NCBI RefSeq assembly: GCF_000169455.1
Contig: NZ_AAYC01000016.1
Coordinates: 35,597 to 99,596 of the forward strand
DNA length: 64,000 nt
Origin: Roseobacter sp. SK209-2-6
GTDB taxonomy: Bacteria > Pseudomonadota > Alphaproteobacteria > Rhodobacterales > Rhodobacteraceae
Direction: 5' to 3'
Made by a program: the position numbers and the translations under genes. Of the stretch, positions 8,710 through 17,432 are shown piece after piece (within the stretch, counting starts at the first letter, position 1; each line of letters begins with the position of its first letter). Below the pieces are notes generated by a model. The model searched no databases. It saw only the letters and a list, made by a program, of their open reading frames with translations, and had not been told where the DNA came from.

Positions 8710-9855
8710 ATGAAGCGCAACGATCTGAAACCAGCGACCATAGCAGCGCAGGCCGCAGGAGCTATTGATCCTGCGAGTGGAGGCGTTGTTCCACCTATCC
8801 AACCTTCGACAACTTATGTCCGTGATCGGGACTATGAGCTTGTCAACTCCGACAATGTCTATCTGCGTTCTCACAATGAACCGGTACGACTGGGAGAGGC
8901 GATCCTATCAGAGTTAGAAGGGGCCGAAGCAACTCAACTCTTCCCTTCAGGTATGGCGGCAATCGCTGCGGTTTTTAGAACTGTGCCAAACCGTGGCCGC
9001 GTCATCGTTCAATCTGGGATCTACTGGGGGACAACCAAGTGGATTCGTGATTTCTGCACCCGCCGTGACATCACATTGGTTGAAGTGGAAGCCAGTGATG
9101 CTGCCCTCTTGCGCCGAGCCTGCGCGGAAGCTCCCGCCCAGTTGGTATTTGTAGAAACCCCCTCCAATCCCTGGCTTAAAACCGTTGATATTCACGCCGC
9201 GCGAGAATCTGCTGATCTCTCTGATGCCACACTTGTGGTTGACAGTACCGCAGCGACCCCTTTGCTTTCTAAGCCTTTGGCCTTGGGCGCAGACATCGTG
9301 ATGCATTCTGCGACCAAAGCTATCAATGGCCACTCCGACGTTCTGGGCGGCGTGCTAAGCACGCGCAATAAGACCAGCCCGGTTTGGGAGGCAATCTGTA
9401 TTGATCGCAACGAAGCAGGGGCCGTCATGGGGCCCTTTGAAGCTTGGCTCTTGGTGCGTGGGATGCGCACGCTTCCATTGCGCGTGGAACGTATGTCCAG
9501 AAATGCGATGAAAATTGCTGAACATCTGGCCCAGCACCCTCATGTCGAGCAGGTGTTTTACCCTGGCCTCCCTTCGCATCCCGGTTTCGAATTGGCCCAG
9601 GCACAGATGCAGGGCGGCTATGGTTTCCTGCTTTCTGTTCTGGTGCGAGGCGGACGAGAAGCCGCTCTCGCAACAGCAGGCCGGTTGAACCTGTTCCATC
9701 GCGCAACTTCACTCGGTGGGGTTGAAAGCCTGGTCGAGCATCGCCACACCATCGAACCCGATACCGGCATCCCTGAAAATCTTCTACGGCTTTCCATTGG
9801 CATCGAAGATGTCGATGATCTGATCGCCGACCTTAACCAAGCCCTTTTGGGGTAA
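8710..9855 (+). CDS. Trans-sulfuration family PLP enzyme (cystathionine gamma-synthase / beta-lyase-like)
   Basis: A 381-residue Cys/Met-metabolism PLP enzyme. The N-terminus (PPIQPSTTYVRDRDYE), FPSGMAAIAAVF, the VETPSNPW cofactor motif and the lysine in MHSATKAINGHSDVLGG are family hallmarks, with the SLGGVESLVEHR substrate loop near the end. I start at 8710, preceded by AAAGGGG. The frame extends upstream but that extension overlaps the aminotransferase and lacks a site. Beta-lyase and gamma-synthase cannot be separated by eye. It follows the aminotransferase on the same strand with an 86-base gap and ends 5 bases from the opposing racemase-family gene. Confidence 0.85.
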   Translation: MKRNDLKPATIAAQAAGAIDPASGGVVPPIQPSTTYVRDRDYELVNSDNVYLRSHNEPVRLGEAILSELEGAEATQLFPSGMAAIAAVFRTVPNRGRVIVQSGIYWGTTKWIRDFCTRRDITLVEVEASDAALLRRACAEAPAQLVFVETPSNPWLKTVDIHAARESADLSDATLVVDSTAATPLLSKPLALGADIVMHSATKAINGHSDVLGGVLSTRNKTSPVWEAICIDRNEAGAVMGPFEAWLLVRGMRTLPLRVERMSRNAMKIAEHLAQHPHVEQVFYPGLPSHPGFELAQAQMQGGYGFLLSVLVRGGREAALATAGRLNLFHRATSLGGVESLVEHRHTIEPDTGIPENLLRLSIGIEDVDDLIADLNQALLG

Positions 9856-9860
9856 CGGGT

Positions 9861-10586
9861 TCAGATGAACCCTGGATAGGGCTGCCTAAGCACAACAGAG
9901 GACATCATTGTCGTAAGTGTTGTGAGGTCAAAGACCGGCAGGCCTATCTCCTGTTGTAGACGATGCGCATAGGGCGGTAGATCGGTGCATTCGAGCACAA
10001 TCGCACCGATCTCTGATTGCCGTTGCAGCATGTTCTTCGCCGCTACAAGAAGCTCTGCTTCAACTTTGGACAGATCCATTGCAGTTCGTTCATTGCGCAG
10101 GATGACACTGGCAAACTCCTCTGTATCGTCGAGACCCTGCACTTCGGTTGGGACTGTTTCAGCTCCAACCCCTTTTAGATGCGCAGGGGTCAGACTGCTG
10201 GCAGAAGCAGTGATGACACCAACTGGTTTGCCGGTCATCTGAAAGGCCATTGGCACCTGCACCAAGGAAGAAACAAAAACCGGGATAGATACCGCCGCTG
10301 CAATGTCCTGCTGAAAAATGGCGAGGAAGCCACAGGAACCGGTTATGGCGCGCACCCCTTTGGCTTCCAGGCGCTGTGCCGCCTCGATCAGGCGTGTTTT
10401 CATTTCCCTTGTTGGGTTCCCCAGCAGCGCTGGCACAGTAATCCCATCCAGCATCTCATACATCACCGCGAAGGGTAGGCTTGAGGGGTTTTTGATATGG
10501 CCTGGCGGTTTTGGGAAATAGCTCTCCAGAGATAGAACACCAATGGTGACGCCACAGATGTTTTGCCCGCCTGGGTGAATAGTCAT
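9861..10586 (-). CDS. Aspartate/glutamate racemase-family protein
   Basis: A 241-residue member of the Asp/Glu/hydantoin racemase superfamily. The two catalytic cysteines are visible in ITGSCGFLAIFQ and VLECTDLPPYAH. These enzymes deprotonate and reprotonate the alpha carbon of an amino acid without a cofactor. It is the last gene of the TAXI-TRAP operon, 12 bases after the DadA-like gene, so it may convert an imported amino acid into the form accepted by that oxidoreductase. The substrate is unknown, and it could also be a racemase-fold decarboxylase or isomerase. Confidence 0.78.
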   Translation of the reverse strand: MTIHPGGQNICGVTIGVLSLESYFPKPPGHIKNPSSLPFAVMYEMLDGITVPALLGNPTREMKTRLIEAAQRLEAKGVRAITGSCGFLAIFQQDIAAAVSIPVFVSSLVQVPMAFQMTGKPVGVITASASSLTPAHLKGVGAETVPTEVQGLDDTEEFASVILRNERTAMDLSKVEAELLVAAKNMLQRQSEIGAIVLECTDLPPYAHRLQQEIGLPVFDLTTLTTMMSSVVLRQPYPGFI

Positions 10587-10598
10587 ATGCAGGATCCT

Positions 10599-11846
10599 TT
10601 AGAATCTCAGAGGGTTGAACGGGGTGAGATCCAGGTTGGCTGAGGTGTTTGAGGCAATGTCCGCCACCAGCCGCCCTGTCTTGGGGGCCATCATCAACCC
10701 GTAGTGGCTATGGCCAAAAGCTGCGATCAGATCCGGGAAACCCGGGATCTCGCCTATGCAGGGAAGACTATCTGGCAAGCTTGGCCGCTGTCCCGACCAG
10801 GTGGAGAACTGCCCGGATTGAAGATCTGGAAGCATCCCGGAGGCAAGCCGGACCAGGCCCTCCAACCGCTTTTGGTTGATGGGGGCATCAAGCCCGGCAA
10901 ATTCGGCGGTCCCGGCAACACGCAGCCCTTCCTCCATGGAGGAGGCGACAAATTTCATGTCCATATCCATCACTGAATGATTGAGGGAGACCCCCGGGGC
11001 GGTGAAGGAGACGTGGTAACCGCGCTCTGCCTGCATCGGGATTTTGATACCCAGAGGTTTCAGAAGCTCGGCGGACCAGACTCCCATTGCCAGAACCAGT
11101 TTGGGTGTCCAGCCGCTATGTTCAAGGCCGTTGTAAAGCCAGCCGCCGTTTTGATGCGGCAGGATTGCCTTGATGGAAAGGCGCTGAAAGAGCCCGCCCT
11201 GCTTTTGAAACTTCGCAGCCAGGACGGTTCCCAAACGCCCGGGCGACAGGCACCGGGCCTGGCCCTTGATCAGCAAGGCGGCTTGAAACTCTGCCGAAAG
11301 GGCGGGCTCAAGCCGGTGCAGTTCTTCGGCGCCAATCCGTTCGATATCGGCACCTTTGTCCCTCCGCATTAAGTAATCTGTGCTGTCCGGGTCTGCCTCT
11401 GCCGGGTTGCGGAACGCATGCACATAATAGCTGTTGCGGATGATCTCTTCTTCGCCTGTGCCTTGAAGATGCTGGCGGTAGAGTGCGATGCAATCCCGGT
11501 TTAGCAGGTCCATGGCCTCCGAAATCGGGCCGATCCGGGTGCTGCGCCCTTCGTAAAGAAAACGCAGCCCCCAGCCTGCGACCTGGGGCAGGTAGCTGGG
11601 TTTGATAGTGACCGGCCCAAGCGGATCCAACAGCCAGCCGGGCACCTTTTTCCAAAGCCCGGGCATGGATTGCGGTACAACGGACCAGGGAGAGATGATT
11701 CCGGCATTGCCAAAGGAAGTGGCCTGCCCGGGATCGTCGCGATCTATCAGATGAACCCGCAATCCTTTCTCCTGCAGAGCCAGGGCTGTGCAGAGGCCGA
11801 CAATGCCGGCCCCCAGAACAGTGACATCGGGCTCATTGCTGCTCAT
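10599..11846 (-). CDS. DadA-like FAD-dependent D-amino acid dehydrogenase
   Basis: A 415-residue DAO-superfamily flavoprotein with an N-terminal FAD-binding motif (VTVLGAGIVGLCTALALQEKG), SFGNAGIISPWSVVPQSMPG typical of the DadA branch, and a C-terminal FAD-contact motif (AFGHSHYGLMMAPKTG). DadA-type enzymes oxidise D-amino acids to 2-oxoacids and ammonia, passing electrons to the respiratory chain. Its start overlaps the stop of the TRAP permease by 4 bases. In this operon it would act on the imported substrate, possibly together with the racemase-family protein. The exact amino acid cannot be inferred. Confidence 0.82.
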   Translation of the reverse strand: MSSNEPDVTVLGAGIVGLCTALALQEKGLRVHLIDRDDPGQATSFGNAGIISPWSVVPQSMPGLWKKVPGWLLDPLGPVTIKPSYLPQVAGWGLRFLYEGRSTRIGPISEAMDLLNRDCIALYRQHLQGTGEEEIIRNSYYVHAFRNPAEADPDSTDYLMRRDKGADIERIGAEELHRLEPALSAEFQAALLIKGQARCLSPGRLGTVLAAKFQKQGGLFQRLSIKAILPHQNGGWLYNGLEHSGWTPKLVLAMGVWSAELLKPLGIKIPMQAERGYHVSFTAPGVSLNHSVMDMDMKFVASSMEEGLRVAGTAEFAGLDAPINQKRLEGLVRLASGMLPDLQSGQFSTWSGQRPSLPDSLPCIGEIPGFPDLIAAFGHSHYGLMMAPKTGRLVADIASNTSANLDLTPFNPLRF

Positions 11847-14062
11847 GCCAGGGCCTTGCTGTTGCGCTGCTGGAGCATCTGCTGCGCCAGGGCAGGGGCC
11901 ATTATCAGCAGGGCTGCGGCATCAGAGCCAAGGCTTGGTGCCACCAGCAACAGCCCGCCGATGGCCATCAGGAGGCGCCAGACCCCGTGCAGCGGCGCCA
12001 GGAAATAGGCCGAAACAGAAGTCGCGATGGCAAAGACCCCAAGGGCACAGGTCACGCTCACCTGGAGGAAGCTCAGCAGTGTGAAATGCTCTGGCAGCAC
12101 GATTAGCATGGTTGGTGCGTAGACAAAGACCATCGGTACCATCAGTTTGCCTAAGCCTAGGGTGAAGGCACTGATCCCAGTGCGGAAGGGATTGGCCCCG
12201 GCGATACCGGCCGCGGCATAGGCCGAGGCACAGACCGGCGGAGTGATCTCGGAAATCACACCATAGTAGAGCACGAACATGTGGGTCGCGAGCGCAGGGA
12301 CCCCCAGCTGTGCCAGTGCGGGCTGCGCCACGGCCACCAGCATGATGTAGAGGGCCGTGGTCGGCAGGCCAGCCCCCATCAGAATGCAGGCGATGGCGAT
12401 CAGCACCAGCGACAGGAACTGCTGGATCGAGGCCTGGGCAAAGACATCAAGCGAGGTCCACTCCAAGAGAGGAGCCAGGGCTGCGGCCATATCTGCAGCA
12501 CCGCCAGTCACCATAAAGCCAAGGCGGAAGCCAACGCCGGTGGTGTTGATCACGCCCACGACGATGCCGACAGCTGCGGAGGCGGCGCCAACAGCCAGCG
12601 CATATTGCACACCGACATGGAAGCTGTCGAAAAGATCCCGGAAGCTCTGCCTTTCGTTCCTGTGAATACAGCCAATCAGGGTCAATGCTGCAAGCATGCC
12701 CGCCATCACGGGCGTATAGCCCTCACCGGAATAGGGGGAGGCCTTCCAGAAGATGAAGCCAAGCAGGGCGAAGGGAATGATCATCGTTGCAGGCTTGCTG
12801 AAAGCGCAGAAACCGACGACGACGCAGAGGCTGAGCCCGATGAAGGCGGCCATATTGGGCGAGTAGCCGGAAAACAGCACAAGGAGCAGAGCGATCAGCG
12901 GGATGATTGTGTACCAGCCGTCTTTCCACACAGCCAGAACCTGGGGCAACTGATCCTTGGGGTAGGCATTCAGACCCAGGCGCTTGGCGGTGAAATGCAC
13001 GATCGAAAGCACACCGATATAGTGCATCAAGGCCGGCACAATCGCGGCGATGACGATGGTGGTGTAGGGCACCTCGAGGTACTCGGCCATCAGGAAAGAG
13101 GCCGCCCCCATGATCGGCGGAGTAATTTGGCCCCCGGCCGATGCGGCAGCTTCGACACCACCCGCAAAATGCGCCGGATAGCCCAGGCGTTTCATATTGG
13201 GGATGGTCAGCGATCCGGTGGAGACCGTGTTAGCGATGGAGCTGCCCGAAATAGTGCCGAAGAAGGCGGAAGAGACCACGGAAACCTTTGCAGGTCCGCC
13301 GGTATAGCGCCCTGCCAGGATCATGGCGTTGTCGACAAAAAACTGCCCCAGCCCCATGCGCTGCGCCACAACGCCGAACAAGACAAAGTGGAAGACAACC
13401 GTCGAAACCACCCAGAGGGTCACACCGAAAATTCCCTCGGAGGGGAAATACATATTGTTGACGAACTGCTGCCAGTTGACGCCTGGGTGTTTGAGGATCT
13501 GCGCGGGCATATAAGGGCCGAACAGCGCGTAGATCATGAACACAAGGATGATCAGCGGCAGCACAAAGCCAATTGTGCGCCGGGCGATCTCCAGCACGGT
13601 CAAGATCAGCATGGTTCCGAAGAATACGTCAAGGCCGGAGGGATTTCCCTGCCGCAGGGCCTGCTCAGGGATGTCAAAGCCGAGGCCGCTGAATCCGCGC
13701 CAGCTGAGCCAAAGGAACAGGGCTGCAACAATGCCCAGCCCGGCCAAGGCCCAGTCATAAAGCGGCACGTTACCGGGGCGCAAAACACTGGGGCCGCGCC
13801 ATTCCAGGCTGCGCGCCGAGCGGATAAGCGGGAAGCCCACAAAGATAAAGAGGAACAGCCCGGCGAGATGAATGCCCATGTGAACATGGTCCACAGGAGT
13901 GCCAAACCCAGCGGTCCAGAGGTGATAGAGGGCAAAAACGATGCTCGCCCAATAGAGAGGACCCGTTAGCCTGGGGCCGTTGTCGCGCGTATTCAGGGCG
14001 GAGTCGTATTTTTTCTCCAGCTCCTCAAGCGCTTTGTTATCAAGATGCGAATTCACGGACAT
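11843..14062 (-). CDS. TRAP transporter permease, fused 4TM/12TM subunits (TAXI type)
   Basis: A 739-residue inner-membrane permease in which the small (DctQ-like) and large (DctM-like) subunits are one chain, as is usual for TAXI-type TRAP systems. Many hydrophobic segments alternate with conserved loops such as SGSSIANTVSTGSLTIP and GAGLPTTALYIMLV. I start at the ATG at 14062: an upstream GTG extension to 14170 would overlap the terminator-like hairpin after the binding-protein gene. It uses the ion gradient to import the ligand held by the binding protein encoded upstream. Confidence 0.88.
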   Translation of the reverse strand: MSVNSHLDNKALEELEKKYDSALNTRDNGPRLTGPLYWASIVFALYHLWTAGFGTPVDHVHMGIHLAGLFLFIFVGFPLIRSARSLEWRGPSVLRPGNVPLYDWALAGLGIVAALFLWLSWRGFSGLGFDIPEQALRQGNPSGLDVFFGTMLILTVLEIARRTIGFVLPLIILVFMIYALFGPYMPAQILKHPGVNWQQFVNNMYFPSEGIFGVTLWVVSTVVFHFVLFGVVAQRMGLGQFFVDNAMILAGRYTGGPAKVSVVSSAFFGTISGSSIANTVSTGSLTIPNMKRLGYPAHFAGGVEAAASAGGQITPPIMGAASFLMAEYLEVPYTTIVIAAIVPALMHYIGVLSIVHFTAKRLGLNAYPKDQLPQVLAVWKDGWYTIIPLIALLLVLFSGYSPNMAAFIGLSLCVVVGFCAFSKPATMIIPFALLGFIFWKASPYSGEGYTPVMAGMLAALTLIGCIHRNERQSFRDLFDSFHVGVQYALAVGAASAAVGIVVGVINTTGVGFRLGFMVTGGAADMAAALAPLLEWTSLDVFAQASIQQFLSLVLIAIACILMGAGLPTTALYIMLVAVAQPALAQLGVPALATHMFVLYYGVISEITPPVCASAYAAAGIAGANPFRTGISAFTLGLGKLMVPMVFVYAPTMLIVLPEHFTLLSFLQVSVTCALGVFAIATSVSAYFLAPLHGVWRLLMAIGGLLLVAPSLGSDAAALLIMAPALAQQMLQQRNSKALA

Positions 14063-14147
14063 TGAGGCAGGCCTTTCGGGCAACTTCACGTCAGTCCGCG
14101 CCAGGAGGCGGACAAGAAGCTTTGTTTCAGCAGAATGGTGGCTCAGC

Positions 14148-14183
14148 AGAAAAAACAGGCGGCAGGTCACGCAACCAGCCGCC
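14148..14183 (-). terminator. Stem-loop with T-run between TAXI binding protein and permease
   Basis: Read on the minus strand this is GGCGGC-T-GGT, a 6-base loop, then ACC-T-GCCGCC, closely followed by TTTTTT (plus-strand A-run at 14150-14155). It lies 16 bases after the binding-protein stop and has the form of an intrinsic terminator. Partial termination here would give more binding protein than permease. Similar hairpins follow the binding-protein genes of the other two TRAP operons in the window. Confidence 0.75.
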
Positions 14184-14199
14184 CATTGCTGTGGTTTGC

Positions 14200-15210
14200 T
14201 TACTTCAGCATTCCAATTTCACGATAGAAACGCTCTGCACCTGGATGCAAAGGCACACCGATACCTTCAATCCCCTCCAAAGCAGTTTCAAGCGTGATTG
14301 CTTTGCCTTTTGGATGGCCATTGTCCAAAAGTTTGCGTGCGGTATCTGACCACATCGCTTTGGTGATCTCATAGATCAGATCGTCGCTCATATTGGCATT
14401 GGTGACCAGCATGCCGGAGACTGCCACGGTATTCACGTCATACTCGACACCTGGATAAGTGCCTGCAGGAATAGTCGATGGGATGTAATATGGCACGGTG
14501 GTATTGGCCATTTTGACCTCTTCCGCCGTCCAATTGTGCAGCTCCATGCCTTTGGTGTTGTCTAGCTGGATCATCGCAGCGACTGGGGTGCCTGCCGCAT
14601 AGAAATAGGCATCAAGCTGGCCGTCGGCGATACGCTCTGCGCTCTGGCTGTTGTTCAGTTCTGCTTCATCAATATTGTCACGATTGACGCCGTGATCACC
14701 CAGGATCAACTCAACCGCGATCTGAGTGCCAGAACCCGCCTGCGCGATACCCACGCGCTTGCCTTTGAGGCTAGCCAAGCTATCGAGCTTATGACCCTCG
14801 GGCAGCACTAGGTGGAGGTCTTCTGGGTAGAGGTTTGCGATGACGCGTAGATCCGGCTTTGCGTTGCCCTCGAACTTACCTTTGCCGTGATAAGCAAAAT
14901 GCAGCGTGGCGGCCCCGGAAAGACCTGCCTCCATCTGGCCGGCCTGAATGGCATTCACGTTATGGGCAGAGGCATTGGTCGACTGCGCCATGGCTACCAG
15001 ACCAGGCACGCCGCAGTTTCCACCTTCGCCGCAGGCACGGGATCCGGGCGGGTTGGAAATAGCATTGGCAATAATCCCGCCGATCGGGAAGTATGTTCCG
15101 CCAGCCCCGCCGGTGCCGATGCGGAAGAAGGTCATGTCCTGTGCCGCGGCCATGCCGGTCAGCATAGTGCAGGCCAGCGCTGCACCGGTGAGTTTGTTAA
15201 ATAGTCCCAT
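14200..15210 (-). CDS. TAXI-family TRAP transporter substrate-binding protein
   Basis: A 336-residue periplasmic receptor with a Sec signal peptide (MGLFNKLTGAALACTMLTGMAAAQ). The mature N-terminus FFRIGTGGAGGTYFPIGGIIANAIS is the classic TAXI glycine-rich motif, and KGKRVGIAQAGSGTQ marks the second conserved region. TAXI receptors often bind glutamate or other dicarboxylate-like ligands. It leads the operon with the fused permease, DadA-like oxidoreductase and racemase-family protein, so an amino acid is a reasonable guess. The LysR gene upstream is divergent. Confidence 0.9.
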   Translation of the reverse strand: MGLFNKLTGAALACTMLTGMAAAQDMTFFRIGTGGAGGTYFPIGGIIANAISNPPGSRACGEGGNCGVPGLVAMAQSTNASAHNVNAIQAGQMEAGLSGAATLHFAYHGKGKFEGNAKPDLRVIANLYPEDLHLVLPEGHKLDSLASLKGKRVGIAQAGSGTQIAVELILGDHGVNRDNIDEAELNNSQSAERIADGQLDAYFYAAGTPVAAMIQLDNTKGMELHNWTAEEVKMANTTVPYYIPSTIPAGTYPGVEYDVNTVAVSGMLVTNANMSDDLIYEITKAMWSDTARKLLDNGHPKGKAITLETALEGIEGIGVPLHPGAERFYREIGMLK

Positions 15211-15363
15211 TTACTCTTCCCTTGTCTGTGCGCCGGGAGACTTGCTTCTCCTCCGCTCCGGCGGCGCTGATGATTATGAAAAGCTATGATAGGTCAGTGA
15301 TATATAAATACAAATTTGAAATATTACTGTATCAATAGATTTGTTTTATATTAATGGTGACCC

Positions 15364-16323
15364 ATGAACAGTCAGCAGCTCATTGTGTTCCGGGAGGTCA
15401 TGAAGACCGGCTCTGTCAGCCAGGCGGCCCGGAATCTGCATCGCACCCAGCCAGCCGTCAGCGCTTCCATCCGCACGCTGGAGGTCGATCTGGGCTTGCC
15501 GCTCTTCCTGCGCGAGGGCCGCCGCATGGTGCCAGTGCCAGAAGCGCACTACCTGATGCAGGAGGCGACCGAAATCCTCGCCCGTCTGCAGACGGCACGC
15601 CAAAACCTGAGCAATATGCGCGACAGAACCAAGGGCAGTTTGCGCATCGTGGCGATGCCGGGCCCCTCCAGCACCCTGCTGCCGGTCTTTGTCAGCCGGT
15701 TCATCGACAGCAACGAGGATATTGCTGTGACGCTGGCGACGCGCAGTTCACCGCAGGTGCGCAGCTTGATTGCTGCGCAAAGCTTTGACATCGGCTTTAG
15801 CGATATCTCTGGCGCGCCCGAAGCAAAGGATGATTACAACAGTGAGGCGATCGAGTGCCTTTCGGTCTGTGCCTTGCCCGCCGGGCATCCTCTGGCTGAC
15901 CGGGAAACGGTTGATGCCAAGGACCTGAGCGGTGTTCCCATGGGGGCGCTACAGCCTGAGCATTCTACCTTCAAAGAAACCCAGCGAGCCTTCCGGCAGG
16001 CCGGGGCGAACTTCAACTTGAGGATCGAAGCCCAGTATTTCCTGCCGCTGTTTCATTTTGTCGAGAAGGGGCAGATTTGCGCTGTGGTGGATGTCCTGAG
16101 CGCCGCGAGTTACATCCAGACCCAGAGCAATCCGCCGCCGGTGGTTTTCCGTCCGTTCCGCCCTGAAGTGCCTTTCAGCTATGCGGTTCTCACGCCGCAC
16201 GAACGGCCGCTGTCGCAGCTGACGGCGGAGTTCTACCGCCTTTGGTGCGACTGGGTGCGGCAAACCATTCTGCGGTTCCCGGAGCCGGTGCCAATGCCAA
16301 AGCGGAGCAGGAGCCAAAGCTGA
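15364..16323 (+). CDS. LysR-family transcriptional regulator, divergent from TAXI-TRAP operon
   Basis: A 319-residue regulator. The helix-turn-helix lies at residues about 15-45 (GSVSQAARNLHRTQPAVSASIRTLE), followed by an effector-binding domain with GSLRIVAMPGPSSTLLP at its start. The 153-base spacer to the divergent TAXI binding-protein gene is AT-rich and probably holds its operator and both promoters. Control of the TAXI operon is the natural inference. Its end is 5 bases from the opposing GntR gene. Confidence 0.87.
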   Translation: MNSQQLIVFREVMKTGSVSQAARNLHRTQPAVSASIRTLEVDLGLPLFLREGRRMVPVPEAHYLMQEATEILARLQTARQNLSNMRDRTKGSLRIVAMPGPSSTLLPVFVSRFIDSNEDIAVTLATRSSPQVRSLIAAQSFDIGFSDISGAPEAKDDYNSEAIECLSVCALPAGHPLADRETVDAKDLSGVPMGALQPEHSTFKETQRAFRQAGANFNLRIEAQYFLPLFHFVEKGQICAVVDVLSAASYIQTQSNPPPVVFRPFRPEVPFSYAVLTPHERPLSQLTAEFYRLWCDWVRQTILRFPEPVPMPKRSRSQS

Positions 16324-16328
16324 GTGGC

Positions 16329-17102
16329 TCAGGCCGAGAGTTTCCGGCGTTTGGAGGCACGCTCCTCGCGCATCTGCTGCTCTTGTCCCTGCCGGAAGGA
16401 ATCTTCAACAAAATCCATATGCGACCGGGCGGCGGCCTCGGCGCGCGCAGGGTCGCCATCAATGATGGATTGGGCGATTTCCTTGTGTTGCTCCAACAGC
16501 TTTTCGCCGGTGCCGTCCATGGTGCGCAGGAACTGACGGTTGTAGAACACGCCCTGGCGGGTCAGGTCGTAGACCGAGGCCATCATGTGGATCAGCGTGG
16601 TGTTTTGGCTGGCGTCGACAACGGCGACGTGGAGCTTCAGATCTGCCTCCTGACTGGCCTCGGCGTCATCTTCTTCCCAGGCGCGCTGCATCTCGCCAAT
16701 AATGTCTATCAACCGCTCCTTGTCTGACTGCGTGGCGCGTTCCGCTGCCAGGCGGGAGGCAAAAGCCTCCTGTTCGCGCCGGTATTCAAGGTAGTCATAG
16801 AAGGCACGGCCGTAACGCGCATAAAGAGACAATAGTGCAGGCGACATGGCGCGGCCGGTGAGCGAGGCGATAAAGCTGCCCTCCCCGTGGCGCACCTTGA
16901 TAAGCCCGCGGTCTTCCAGCGTTTGCAGGGCCTCACGCAGTTTGGGCCGGGAGACGCCAAGCGCCTCTGCAAGCTCGCGTTCAGAGGGCAATTTGCGGCC
17001 CTCTTTCAGAATGCCGTCCACGATCATTGTCTCGATCTGCTCGACGACAGCCTCGGCAATTGATTCGTGACCTACCGGGTCAAAAGGGCTGGTATCATTC
17101 AC
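16329..17102 (-). CDS. GntR/FadR-family regulator, LldR/PdhR-like
   Basis: A 257-residue regulator with an N-terminal winged helix (ILKEGRKLPSERELAEALGVSRPKLREALQTLEDRGLI) and a C-terminal all-helical FCD domain. FCD proteins of this group often sense hydroxy- or oxo-acids through a metal-binding pocket. The start is a GTG at 17102 with GAGGT upstream. It is divergent from a TRAP operon ending in D-lactate dehydrogenase, so it probably represses that operon until lactate or a similar acid is present. A long inverted repeat in the spacer is the likely operator. Confidence 0.88.
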   Translation of the reverse strand: MNDTSPFDPVGHESIAEAVVEQIETMIVDGILKEGRKLPSERELAEALGVSRPKLREALQTLEDRGLIKVRHGEGSFIASLTGRAMSPALLSLYARYGRAFYDYLEYRREQEAFASRLAAERATQSDKERLIDIIGEMQRAWEEDDAEASQEADLKLHVAVVDASQNTTLIHMMASVYDLTRQGVFYNRQFLRTMDGTGEKLLEQHKEIAQSIIDGDPARAEAAARSHMDFVEDSFRQGQEQQMREERASKRRKLSA

Positions 17103-17317
17103 GCTTCACCTCGTTCCCTTCGCTGAGCAACTATGTTGGGTTGTCTTTTTAGTTTACCACCGTATTGAGCTTTTTCAAGGGCCTGTACCCAGAAATACGG
17201 AGGTGTGTGCCTCCTGTTACCCGTTAAAAATAAAAGGAAAAGGGAAAAGCTCTTGAAAATATGGCTGCAAATAGCCGACTCGGGACGGGTTCTACCAAGC
17301 GGGTCAGAGTGTCTCAG

Positions 17318-17365
17318 TGGTAAATAAAATTATTGACTGAAATTTGTGGTCAATAATATTTACCA
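17318..17365. promoter_or_regulatory. Candidate GntR operator: long inverted repeat before the lactate-type TRAP operon
   Basis: The right arm, GTCAATAATATTTACCA (17349-17365), is the reverse complement of the left arm starting TGGTAAAT and ending TTATTGAC (17318-17337), except for a 3-base insertion in the left arm. The arms contain TGGT/ACCA ends like those of FadR/LldR-type sites. It lies 68 bases upstream of the binding-protein start. The remainder of the 330-base spacer (17103-17432) contains no gene-like frame. Confidence 0.6.
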
Positions 17366-17432
17366 AACAAGCTGTGCAAACGGCGTGACCTGCAGCCGTA
17401 GGAGCGGCTGATGTGCTTTTGGAGGAGACACC

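Noticed and set aside
12281..13969. A 562-codon open frame on the plus strand opposite the TAXI permease
   Set aside because: It is antisense to a conserved permease. Its product is a hydrophilic, His- and Asp-rich composition artefact of complementing membrane-protein codons.
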